DNA of 16,760 nucleotides from JAEWSN01 sp038249175 (GTDB taxonomy: Bacteria > Bacillota > Clostridia > DSM-8532): NCBI GenBank assembly GCA_038249175.1, contig JBBRWP010000049.1, positions 1 through 16,760 of the forward strand, in the 5' to 3' direction. The notes under the pieces are model-generated. The model did no database searches. It was not told where the DNA came from and was given only the letters and a program-made list of their open reading frames with translations. Made by a program: the position numbers and the translations under genes. Below are positions 1 through 7,303 of the stretch, piece after piece (the first letter of the stretch is position 1; each line of letters starts with the position of its first letter).

Positions 1-1
1 G

Positions 2-77
<76 letters not shown>

Positions 78-80
78 AAA

Positions 81-157
81 TGGCGACCCGGAAGGGACTC
101 GAACCCTCGACCTCTAGCGTGACAGGCTAGCGTTCTAACCAACTGAACTACCGGGCC
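81..157 (-). tRNA. tRNA-Asp (GTC)
   Basis: Leftward cloverleaf with acceptor arm GGCCCGG/CCGGGTC (one G-U pair), anticodon loop CTGTCAC giving anticodon GTC (aspartate), T-arm GGGTTCGAGTCCC, discriminator G and encoded CCA at 83-81. It lies 3 nt upstream of tRNA-Phe and 6 nt downstream of tRNA-Val in the same transcript. Confidence 0.97.
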
Positions 158-163
158 ATAATT

Positions 164-239
164 TGGTGGGAACAACAGGGCTCGAACCTGTGACATCTTG
201 CTTGTAAGGCAAGCGCTCTCCCAGCTGAGCTATGCTCCC
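164..239 (-). tRNA. tRNA-Val (TAC)
   Basis: Leftward cloverleaf with acceptor arm GGGAGCA/TGTTCCC (one G-U pair), anticodon loop CTTACAA giving anticodon TAC (valine), T-arm AGGTTCGAGCCCT and encoded CCA at 166-164. It is the first gene of the Val-Asp-Phe operon, about 30 nt downstream of the -10 box. Confidence 0.97.
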
Positions 240-268
240 ACACTGGACCTCGTCGGAGGCGCTTTTAT

Positions 269-297
269 AGTATACGAAATACCCTTCAAACTGTCAA
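269..297 (-). promoter_or_regulatory. sigma-A-type promoter of the tRNA operon
   Basis: On the minus strand a perfect -35 TTGACA (297-292) is separated by exactly 17 bp from a -10 TATACT (274-269). It sits about 30 nt upstream of the tRNA-Val 5' end, as expected for a strong housekeeping promoter driving stable RNA. Confidence 0.9.
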
Positions 298-346
298 GAG
301 TGTTTTCAAAGAAAAATGAAGTATCCGGCTGAGGTTGGATGGTTCT

Positions 347-400
347 GCGCTTTTGGTTTCATAAAACAGGTAAGTGCCTTTGGTTTCATGGAACAAACTA
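347..400. repeat. imperfect 27-bp tandem duplication
   Basis: Two adjacent 27-bp units (347-373 and 374-400) agree at about 19 of 27 positions and share the core TTTGGTTTCAT. They lie in the 223-bp non-coding gap between the tRNA promoter and the transglutaminase-like gene. I see no gene in this gap and no convincing terminator. Confidence 0.6.
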
Positions 401-462
401 GCATCCTTTACACCAAAGGTTTGTTGTGTCGTGTAAACGGTTTTCTTATCGATGTTTGCAGC

Positions 463-1872
463 TTACCCGATCGGTTCATCAAAATAACGGATATCCATCA
501 ATTTTACGATACCCATTGTCGTATCTAAACTATATGTGTAGCCGGCCACCAACCCGCTGCCAGAAAGAATTCTCTTGATGGTTCCTTCATTGACAATACC
601 GGAAGAATAGGGCTGAACACGCACGGTCACTTCTCGACCCTTGGACTGCACCACCGACAGGATAGATTTTTCAAACTGATCCATAGAGGCAACCGTTTGG
701 CCATTCATCACAAAATAGTTGGCCTTTGTTGCTGTACATACGGGATAGGCAGACCGATTCCACTGATGATCTTTTTGAATCTCTGCATCGGTGACATTGA
801 AATAATTATGGCGCAATGTTGTTACACCTAACGGATCGTCAAATGTGACATCCATATGGTACCAGGCGCCATCAAGCTGCACCTGGTTCCAGGCATGGCC
901 TGTCCAGCCACTGGTACTATAGGCATCCCCGAAAACAACCTTAGAAGGTATCTGAACCGTGTCACAGAGCATTTTCATGGCTTCCGAGTAGGCCCCGCAC
1001 ACGCCGGTACCCAGCGACAGGGCGGCATACCCTTCCCCGGAGTAAAGCTGCTTCGGGTCATCTTTTGCCGGTAAAAATCCGTACGTGTTCTGGTTGACAA
1101 GCCAATCATGAAAGGCCAGAGTCTGTGTGTACGGATCTGTTGTATTTGCTGCTCCTGCAGTTCCTGCTGTTCCTGCTGTTGCTTTTGCAAGGATAGCCGG
1201 TGCCATTTTTCGTGCCAACCATACTCCGGCTGCATTAGCAGGTGATTGCCCCTGCAAAACCAATGCATCCAGGAGGGTACGTGTGCCGCCCTTTCGTGAA
1301 ATAGACAGGGCATTGGTAGAAAGTTTTACCATGTCTCCACGCAGGATTGGTTCATCCGGGAACGTGGCTATGGTGCTTTCTGCCGTTATGAGTCGAAGAT
1401 CCAAAAGTATGGAGACAGCATTTTTATAAACATCTGCACTGTCTGTTCCAAATCCAAGGGTTCGCAAAACAAATGCACCGTATTGGCGACCTGTCAGGCT
1501 GTCTTTTGCGCCAAAGCTGGTTGAAGAAATACCATTTGTCAGCCCGGCACCATAGAGCAAAGAAATATACCCGTTTGCCCATACGGGCACATCTTTGAAA
1601 GGGTGTGCCTGCGTTTTATTTTTTGCCTCATCTTCACGCCCCAGCAGGCGCACCAGCATCACGGCACCTTCTGTGCGCGTTCCGGTACGATATAAATCAA
1701 AGCCAGTCTCATTGCCCTCAAAAAGCTTTAAGCTTTTCAGGGCAATCGCATCGGCTTCTGCCTTTACATCATATAAGGGCGTGGTGACTGCTAAAGATGG
1801 GCTGGACTGGATATTCAAAAAGACTGTAAATAAGAGCAGTCCGGCCATAAGCCAGGCCACAGTTTTTTTCAT
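463..1872 (-). CDS. secreted SLH-like / transglutaminase-like domain protein
   Basis: The 469-aa product starts with a signal peptide (MKKTVAWL, hydrophobic 7-20, likely cleavage near residue 28) and is probably exported and held at the cell surface. Residues about 90-145 resemble an SLH repeat (HPFKDVPVWANGYI...LTGRQYGAFVLRTLGF), with weaker SLH-like segments up to about 195. A low-complexity Ala/Thr/Gly linker (230-243) leads to a transglutaminase-like cysteine protease fold at about 250-365. The likely catalytic triad is Cys292 (GVCGAYSEA), His326 (TGHAWN) and Asp341 (HMDVTFDDP). The C-terminal 100 residues are unassigned. A GGAGG site 9 nt upstream fixes the start. Such proteins are thought to act in wall peptide cleavage or crosslinking, but the substrate cannot be read from sequence. 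It is monocistronic as far as I can see. Confidence 0.88.
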   Translation of the reverse strand: MKKTVAWLMAGLLLFTVFLNIQSSPSLAVTTPLYDVKAEADAIALKSLKLFEGNETGFDLYRTGTRTEGAVMLVRLLGREDEAKNKTQAHPFKDVPVWANGYISLLYGAGLTNGISSTSFGAKDSLTGRQYGAFVLRTLGFGTDSADVYKNAVSILLDLRLITAESTIATFPDEPILRGDMVKLSTNALSISRKGGTRTLLDALVLQGQSPANAAGVWLARKMAPAILAKATAGTAGTAGAANTTDPYTQTLAFHDWLVNQNTYGFLPAKDDPKQLYSGEGYAALSLGTGVCGAYSEAMKMLCDTVQIPSKVVFGDAYSTSGWTGHAWNQVQLDGAWYHMDVTFDDPLGVTTLRHNYFNVTDAEIQKDHQWNRSAYPVCTATKANYFVMNGQTVASMDQFEKSILSVVQSKGREVTVRVQPYSSGIVNEGTIKRILSGSGLVAGYTYSLDTTMGIVKLMDIRYFDEPIG

Positions 1873-2022
1873 TTGTATCCTCCAAAGTTTAGCTGATGTG
1901 TGTAGTTCTTGTGTCGAGCGTTCAGCGAAACAGTTCGTCTTTGGCCGCCAATGTTGCGAACTCTATTATTTTAAATGATAAAGTGCGAAATAGCAATTTC
2001 AGAACAATGTCAATTCAGTTGC

Positions 2023-2484
2023 ATGTCATCGTTTGTCCAGGCTGCGGATGAAACCATTGTGATCACAACGCCCGAACCCCATGCCATCACCGATGCCTAT
2101 GCCATTATCAAAGTGTTGCTGGAAGAGAATAAAAAACTGAAATTGAAATTGATGATTAACAAGTGTGAATCGACTTTTGAAGGCAACGCTGTAATGAAGC
2201 GCTTGAGCCGTGTTGTGCATGATTTTCTATCCTACAACAACAAGCCCCTTGGTTGCATGCTGGAATCCAAAGCAGTCAGTCGCTCTATTCGCCAGCAGGC
2301 TCCTTTCATGACGTCACAGCCGAACAGTGACGTTACTAAGTTTATGCGGAGTGTTGCAGAGGCAGAAGAAATGAAGACCTTAAGCTATCACGCAACAGAT
2401 GAGGAAGACGAAGAAGGTAATGAAGGTGCCTTAAAAAACACATCGTTTGTTGGACGTTTTATGCGCCTGTTTCGCACAGCTTAA
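2023..2484 (+). pseudogene. C-terminal fragment of a FlhG/MinD-type ATPase
   Basis: This reading frame encodes about 153 residues matching the C-terminal half of FlhG/YlxH (MinD/ParA family), the ATPase that controls flagellar number and placement. Recognisable blocks are SFVQAADETIVITTPEPHAI followed by TDAYAIIK, MINKCES and SRSIRQQAPF. The P-loop and switch regions that should occupy the first 130 or so residues are absent. The frame is open upstream to 1975, but that part has no family resemblance and no ribosome site. The tail is acidic (DEEDEEGNEG) and ends FMRLFRTA. No flagellar genes surround it. It is most likely a 5'-truncated relic moved or left here by rearrangement; expression as a small protein is possible but unsupported. 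Confidence 0.8.
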
Positions 2485-2541
2485 ACCAGACTTAGTCCCA
2501 ATGCGTCTGTGTGAAAATATCCCAAGAATCGTGATAGATTA

Positions 2542-3840
2542 TTACTTTTTAAGAATATATTTTGTTGCTCTTGCGGAACCAATACGAACTACCTTGCCTT
2601 CCTTAACTAGGCTGTTAATTACATTTATGGCCGGAAAAGAGGACGATTGCAGCAACATTTCCACATCTTTTCGGGTAATGGATTGCCTGGTTTCAAGCAA
2701 TTTAATGATTTTATTCTCATCTGTCATTGCAGGATCAACTGTACTTGCAGCAATTTCATTGATATTCGGTAGTGTAACGACAAAAGATGCCGGGGCCGGG
2801 GCGAATATAGGCTGTTTCAGTTGCCCCTGATAAGTTTCGAAGATTCTCTTTATTCCGGTGCCGTAGCTTTCAATCAATTCCAGCCTGTAAAAAATTGCTG
2901 CAATTATAGCGTTTCGCGATTGGGAAACACCGCCCATTATATCTGCCAGTGTAATGCCTTTTACAAGGCCACCAATCGAAACGAACTCAATTTTGTCAGT
3001 AAAAATATTAATAATCGTACTGCCGGAGTAATCGTAGTCACGATGAACGATTGTATTGATCAGTGTTTCACGAATTGCATATTCGGGGTAATCCCGAGTA
3101 TCAATTCTTCTCAAACCCTCAAAGGTTGAATGAAGATTATTGTTAAGATGAATGAAGTCATAGGCTTCGTCCATTTGCTTGAGCATAGACCCGAAAAACT
3201 CTTTCCTTGCTTGAAACGTTGTTTTGCCAATGCCATTAAATACGGCGCATTTTATACTATGCTCGCATTGATCGGAGAGCAAAAGTGCAGCATTGGTGTA
3301 GTAACCATCAAAGGTAATCAGCCGTAATGACTGCTTGTTGTTTTTGCCAAATGCAATCTTTCGCTCCTTGAAAAATTTTTCTGCAAAATCAAAGGTCAAA
3401 TCTTGATTCAGCGAGCGCATTTTATCAAAAGTTGTTCCGTCACTTTCTTTTATCATTTGCCGAATTGCTTCATCGCTGGCAGGTGACGATGTAACACCGT
3501 GCCGGATATATACCCCACTTGGCTTCAAACCTTTGTCTGAAAGGTGATACGGTTTTCTTACACCGCTCAATACTGTAACTTTAATTAGTGTCTTGCCCTG
3601 TTCAGTGATGCGTTCAATTGTTGTATAGGCAGTCAAGTCCGGTTTAATGCCGTCGCGTATCATGTTGCTGATACGCTCCATATCGGATTCGGTATTGCTG
3701 ACCCCAACGGCCTTACCGGATTTAGTAACCCCTATAAATAATTCTCCACCATCTGTGTTGGCAAAGGCAACGATCTCTTTTTTAAAATCGCTGTTCAAAA
3801 TTTCTTTAAGTTCAAGGTGTTCGCTTTCGATAAATTCCAT
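2542..3840 (-). CDS. AlbA_2 domain / GHKL-ATPase-like putative transcriptional regulator
   Basis: The 432-aa protein has an N-terminal AlbA_2 (Schlafen-type) domain at about 1-125, with ESEHLELKE (5-13) and IVAFANTDGGELFIGV (23-38). A central region carries the HATPase_c_4-like block seen in 'RecG-like' ATP-binding proteins: IRETLINTIVHRDYDYSG (256-273), IEFVSIGGL (284-292) and ESYGTGIKRIFETY (324-337). The last 60 residues (about 374-432) look like a winged helix. Proteins of this architecture are common accessory regulators in Firmicutes and are often annotated as transcriptional regulators; the ligand and targets are unknown. The start has GGAG about 8 nt upstream. Two promoters and a 9-bp tandem repeat lie directly upstream, consistent with autoregulation (inference). 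It is flanked by the FlhG fragment, suggesting an accessory or rearranged segment. Confidence 0.85.
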   Translation of the reverse strand: MEFIESEHLELKEILNSDFKKEIVAFANTDGGELFIGVTKSGKAVGVSNTESDMERISNMIRDGIKPDLTAYTTIERITEQGKTLIKVTVLSGVRKPYHLSDKGLKPSGVYIRHGVTSSPASDEAIRQMIKESDGTTFDKMRSLNQDLTFDFAEKFFKERKIAFGKNNKQSLRLITFDGYYTNAALLLSDQCEHSIKCAVFNGIGKTTFQARKEFFGSMLKQMDEAYDFIHLNNNLHSTFEGLRRIDTRDYPEYAIRETLINTIVHRDYDYSGSTIINIFTDKIEFVSIGGLVKGITLADIMGGVSQSRNAIIAAIFYRLELIESYGTGIKRIFETYQGQLKQPIFAPAPASFVVTLPNINEIAASTVDPAMTDENKIIKLLETRQSITRKDVEMLLQSSSFPAINVINSLVKEGKVVRIGSARATKYILKK

Positions 3841-3857
3841 GCACTCATCTCCGACCG

Positions 3858-3893
3858 ATATTATCTATATTATCTATATTATCTATATTATCG
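3858..3893. repeat. four tandem 9-bp repeats upstream of the AlbA_2 gene
   Basis: The unit ATATTATCT occurs four times head to tail; the last copy ends in G. The array lies just downstream of the -10 box at 3896-3901 and ends 17 nt before the start codon, so it should occupy the transcription start and 5' UTR. It could be an iterated operator or a length-variable tract. Confidence 0.85.
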
Positions 3894-3895
3894 AC

Positions 3896-3935
3896 ATTAT
3901 ATCTTGATTATATGCCGATTACAAGATAAAATCAA
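3896..3935 (-). promoter_or_regulatory. two overlapping promoters for the AlbA_2 gene
   Basis: On the minus strand, TTGATT (3935-3930), 17 bp, TATAAT (3912-3907) and TTGTAA (3924-3919), 17 bp, TATAAT (3901-3896) both give well-spaced sigma-A-like promoters offset by 11 bp. Both would be read into the 9-bp repeat array and the gene at 3840. Confidence 0.72.
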
Positions 3936-3981
3936 TTTAAATCTTTGGAAAAAATTATTGGGAAAAGAAAATAATAGACAG

Positions 3982-4013
3982 AAAAAATGTGATTCTTATG
4001 AGAATCACATTTT
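3982..4013 (-). terminator. rho-independent terminator of the ABC/URO-D operon
   Basis: A perfect 13-bp stem (4013-4001 with 3996-3984) and a 4-nt loop, read leftward, are followed by a run of T (3987-3982). It begins 33 nt after the stop codon of the URO-D-like gene. The stem is nearly symmetric with A-runs on the other side, so it may also work weakly in the other direction. Confidence 0.85.
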
Positions 4014-4045
4014 CTTGAAAACAAAAGTTTGAGAATACACAATGT

Positions 4046-5119
4046 TTAGAAAATCTTTTTCTGATACGCCTTTTCTACTGATTTAATCACAGCCTGCCCT
4101 TCTTCTACGGAAGAAACACCACTGACATTGTAGAACACGCCTTCAGGTTTAAGATTCTCCAACAACACCGGCAAATCACCTACCGGTGCATCCACATGGA
4201 TCAGTTTCCCTGCATCCTGTATTTTTTTCAGTGTCGGAATCCAATGCGCTGCAGTCGGTTGACCCGCACCATAAACCCATTGCACACCATTGAGTTTCTC
4301 TTGCTGTAGCAACACATCCAAGTGCCGCAGGGCACCCGGACCATCCAGGTGGTAAATACTGTGGTTATCCAGCCAATTTATCTCTTCCTGCACTTCTGGC
4401 AATATAAATTCATTGAACATATCCACTGACAGCATGGTTGAAAAGTCGCAGGAAGTCACATACCATTTTTCAGGATGCCAGAGTCCCATCCAGTTCGATG
4501 TACCTTCTTGGACGGTCTGTGTCATTGCGAAGGTTTCATCGATCTGCTTCACAAGGTCAAGGAACATCTTCATGGATGCCTTTTTGATGGCTTCCGGTTC
4601 ATCATAGATGTCCATGGCCAACAATTCTGGTCCACGGATGGAGACAAGACCGTCTGCACCGGCATGAAAGTCGGTCAGGGAGACCAGATAGTCCCCTTTG
4701 GCGTCGGCCATCCCCGCGCGCGTCATCTCCAGAATTTTCTGCCACCATTTGTTGTTGTGGTCAAAGACCAGTTCGGTATGATCCGCCCATTCTTTGATAA
4801 AAGGCACCGAATAGCTGGTGGTTTCTTCAAAAACAAACTCCGCACCATAGGTAGCACCGAAAATATCCGGTCCCAGATTCGGGAACCAGTTTGGATAGGA
4901 TTCCGCCCCATACCAGGTGTTTTCCATGTGTCGACGGGCAGATTGGAGGATATAGTCTGTATCCATCCATCGGTCAGCCATTTTTTCAGGCTGAGGCAAC
5001 TCAGGCATTTTTTTGCCCAGAGAAGCTGTGATGCCCAGCAAGGGTCTATCATGGTTTTCCCTGTGCCAGAATTCTATATATTTCTGCTTTGTTTGTTCCC
5101 AATCAGGTTTATTAATCAT
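4046..5119 (-). CDS. URO-D-fold protein without the zinc-site cysteine (methyltransferase-like)
   Basis: The 357-aa protein belongs to the uroporphyrinogen decarboxylase superfamily, in the branch often labelled 'trimethylamine corrinoid protein 2'. Typical blocks are FWHRENHDRPLLGI (17-30), WHPEKWYVTSCDFSTMLS (214-231) and IYHLDGPGALRHLD (255-268), followed by GVQWVYGAGQP. Where cobamide methyltransferases such as MtaA/MtbA carry the zinc-binding HxC, this protein has HLD (257-259), so a different metal site or chemistry is expected. It is not a haem-pathway HemE: no haem genes are nearby. It is the last gene of the leftward ABC operon, 165 nt after the second permease, with its own AGGAGA site 7 nt from ATG and a terminator just behind it. 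This suggests a catabolic role on the imported compound (inference). Confidence 0.85.
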   Translation of the reverse strand: MINKPDWEQTKQKYIEFWHRENHDRPLLGITASLGKKMPELPQPEKMADRWMDTDYILQSARRHMENTWYGAESYPNWFPNLGPDIFGATYGAEFVFEETTSYSVPFIKEWADHTELVFDHNNKWWQKILEMTRAGMADAKGDYLVSLTDFHAGADGLVSIRGPELLAMDIYDEPEAIKKASMKMFLDLVKQIDETFAMTQTVQEGTSNWMGLWHPEKWYVTSCDFSTMLSVDMFNEFILPEVQEEINWLDNHSIYHLDGPGALRHLDVLLQQEKLNGVQWVYGAGQPTAAHWIPTLKKIQDAGKLIHVDAPVGDLPVLLENLKPEGVFYNVSGVSSVEEGQAVIKSVEKAYQKKIF

Positions 5120-5284
5120 GTGCTTCTCTCCTAAATTTGGTATCCTATTGTCATATTGGAATCATCAGTGATGCCTTGAATGAAACGGTTGCAAAGTCGG
5201 TCAGCATGGTTGTAGAACAATGTCGTATTAAGCAAATGTAAAATGTGGCATTTCTTTTCTTACAGTTTGATGTTGCCAAGCGCT

Positions 5285-6175
5285 TTATCCCTTTATCGCG
5301 CCAATCATAACCCCTTGCACAAAATACTTCTGTAAGAAGGGATACACACAAAGAATCGGAACCGTCGCAGCAATAATTGTACAATAACGAATCAGTTCTT
5401 TAAAGTAGCTCTCTTCCATCATATTTTCAGCGGTGGCTTTTGTTGCACCGGAAGACTGGTTGAGTACAAGGATTTCACGCAGGAAGAGCTGCAGTGGGAA
5501 TTTTCCACGATCCCTTAAAAAGATCATCGGGTAAAACCATTCGTTCCAGTGACCAACACCATAAAAAAGAACCATAACAGCGATGACCGGTTTGGATAAC
5601 GGCAATATGATCTTCCAATACACACTCCAATCCCCTGCACCGTCAATAATCGCCGATTCTTCCATACTGGCTGGAATGCCTTCAAAAAACGTCTTCATAA
5701 TTAACAAATTCCAAACGCTCACAGCCCCTGGCAAAAGCACAGCCCAAACAGTATTGTATATTTTGAGCGTTTGGACAACGATGAAGAGCGGAATGAGGCC
5801 GCCGTTAAAGAACATGGTAATGGTCATCATAATCAAAAGAAGCTTCCGGAAGTGGAAATGTTTACGCGTCACCACATAAGATCCGATAGAAGTCATAAAT
5901 AAATTGATGAGTGTGCCCACCAGCACATAGAAAGCCGTGTTCCGATAACCCAATAAAATATTCGGGTTATTTAATGTCAGTTTATAACCTTTCAGTGTTG
6001 CCTGCCCAAGGGGTAAAAAGATAAAACCTTCATGGCGCAGCAGTTGCTTTGGATCTGATATGGATGCCATGATCACATAGTACAGGGGGTAAATTGTTAT
6101 GATGATTAAACCAATCATAAACAATGCATTAAAAACGTCAAAAACTTTTTCACTGGTTGATTTATGGATAACCAT
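5285..6175 (-). CDS. sugar ABC transporter permease, YtcP/LplC type (CUT1)
   Basis: The 296-aa inner-membrane protein has about six hydrophobic segments, starting at 15-38 and 82-103, and the cytoplasmic EAA loop EESAIIDGAGDWSVYWKIILP (first residue 172) that docks the ATPase. It ends with FVQGVMIGAIKG, the usual C-terminus of this subfamily. It pairs with the LplB-type permease encoded 10 nt upstream. A strong AGGAGGTGA site sits 4 nt before the ATG and starts inside the upstream stop codon region, indicating close translational linkage. The pair imports carbohydrate-like substrates; no ATPase is encoded here, which is common because such importers share an MsmX-type ATPase. Specificity cannot be inferred. 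Confidence 0.95.
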   Translation of the reverse strand: MVIHKSTSEKVFDVFNALFMIGLIIITIYPLYYVIMASISDPKQLLRHEGFIFLPLGQATLKGYKLTLNNPNILLGYRNTAFYVLVGTLINLFMTSIGSYVVTRKHFHFRKLLLIMMTITMFFNGGLIPLFIVVQTLKIYNTVWAVLLPGAVSVWNLLIMKTFFEGIPASMEESAIIDGAGDWSVYWKIILPLSKPVIAVMVLFYGVGHWNEWFYPMIFLRDRGKFPLQLFLREILVLNQSSGATKATAENMMEESYFKELIRYCTIIAATVPILCVYPFLQKYFVQGVMIGAIKG

Positions 6176-6185
6176 GCGTCACCTC

Positions 6186-7142
6186 CTACCACAAACTTGT
6201 TTGATTGACCCTTCGGCTGACAGTGTTTGCCATTAGAATCAGCGCAAAATTGATAACAGAATTAAACAGTCCAACAGCCGTGCCAAAACTAAAATTCAAT
6301 TCTAAAAGACCTTTTCGATAAACATAAGACGAAATGACATCCGCCGTTTCATAGGTGGCAGGAGAATAGAGCAGGATAATTTTTTCAAAGCCAACAGACA
6401 TAATCTGCCCAAGCCTTAATATTAATAAAATGATAATGGTCGGTGCAATGCCGGGCAAAGTAATATAAATAACCTGTTTCATTCGTTTTGCCCCATCAAT
6501 GACAGCCGCTTCATACAGTGAAGGGTCAATGCCAGAAAGTGCGGCAAAGTAGATAATAGAACCCCAACCAAAGCCCTGCCATATATTCGTGGAAACAAAA
6601 ATAGTTCTGAAATTTTGGGATTGCCCCAGGAGATTGGTAATATCTGTTCCTGTCCAGGATGCCACGATTTGTGCTATAGGGCCTGTAGAGCGTGTAAATG
6701 TAAAAATAAGGCCGCAGACAACCACCAATGAAATGAAGTGTGGCATATACGTAATGGTTTGTGTAATCTTTTTGAACTTTGAGCTGGTGAGTTCGTTCAG
6801 GAGCAGTGCAAAGATAATGGGTACAGGGAAACCAAAGACCAAATCCAAAAAACTCAAGGTAAAAGTGTTGCGAATAAGACGCCAGAAAAACATATCCTTA
6901 AAAAAATCTGTGAAGTATTTTAATCCAACCCATGGGCTGCCGAACAAGCCCTTTGCCGGGATGTAGCGTTGAAAAGAAATAATAAGCCCATACATGGGAA
7001 AGAAATGAAAGATGACAAAATACAGAAACACAGGCAATGCCATGATATATAGTACAGGATGTTTTTTGATGTTCTTAATCAGTGTTTTTCCAACGGATTC
7101 TTTTTTCAATAAATGTTTTGTCGTGACCAATTGCGTTGACAT
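6186..7142 (-). CDS. sugar ABC transporter permease, LplB type (CUT1)
   Basis: The product is a 318-aa multi-pass membrane protein. The start at 7142 (MSTQLVTTKH) is chosen because AGGGTGG lies a few nt upstream, while a longer reading from 7199 would begin inside a stem-loop and adds residues unlike the family. Characteristic blocks are YIMALPVFLYFVIFHFFPMY (32-51), RNTFTLSF (91-98) and the EAA loop LYEAAVIDGAKRMKQVIYIT (209-228). It ends VNQTSLW, typical of LplB-like subunits. It forms a heterodimeric channel with the YtcP-type permease downstream and receives substrate from the lipoprotein encoded upstream. The 161-nt gap from that gene holds a strong hairpin. Confidence 0.95.
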   Translation of the reverse strand: MSTQLVTTKHLLKKESVGKTLIKNIKKHPVLYIMALPVFLYFVIFHFFPMYGLIISFQRYIPAKGLFGSPWVGLKYFTDFFKDMFFWRLIRNTFTLSFLDLVFGFPVPIIFALLLNELTSSKFKKITQTITYMPHFISLVVVCGLIFTFTRSTGPIAQIVASWTGTDITNLLGQSQNFRTIFVSTNIWQGFGWGSIIYFAALSGIDPSLYEAAVIDGAKRMKQVIYITLPGIAPTIIILLILRLGQIMSVGFEKIILLYSPATYETADVISSYVYRKGLLELNFSFGTAVGLFNSVINFALILMANTVSRRVNQTSLW

Positions 7143-7165
7143 CCACGCACCACCCTTCATAGGAA

Positions 7166-7203
7166 TTGGATGCAGGCAGGTGTTCACACCCGCCTGCATC
7201 CAA
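7166..7203 (-). promoter_or_regulatory. intercistronic stem-loop between binding protein and permease genes
   Basis: Read leftward, 7203-7187 pairs with 7182-7166 as a continuous 17-bp stem (one G-U) with a 4-nt TGAA loop. No T-run follows, so it is unlikely to be a full terminator. In sugar ABC operons such structures commonly protect the binding-protein mRNA 3' end and lower permease expression; that role is inferred here from position. Confidence 0.75.
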
Positions 7204-7303
7204 CACGATCATGCTATTCGTAAACAGTTTTCCATGCCAAGTTAACTTTTTTCTTATCATTCTCGTATGATCCTTGTTCAGAAACGATTGTCGAAGCAAT
7301 GGA

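Noticed and set aside
975..1313. Gln-rich 112-codon minus-strand ORF.
   Set aside because: It is an out-of-frame reading of the transglutaminase-like gene; the repeats reflect the Ala/Thr/Gly linker codons.
3858..3893. Tandem array considered as a CRISPR or plasmid iteron set.
   Set aside because: The 9-bp units have no spacers, and there is no replication gene or cas gene nearby.
4475..5134. 219-codon plus-strand ORF.
   Set aside because: It is antisense to the URO-D-like gene, which has clear family motifs and a ribosome site.
7143..7199. Longer N-terminus for the LplB-type permease starting at 7199.
   Set aside because: It would start inside the stem-loop, has no ribosome site and adds residues not typical of the family; the start at 7142 has AGGGTGG.
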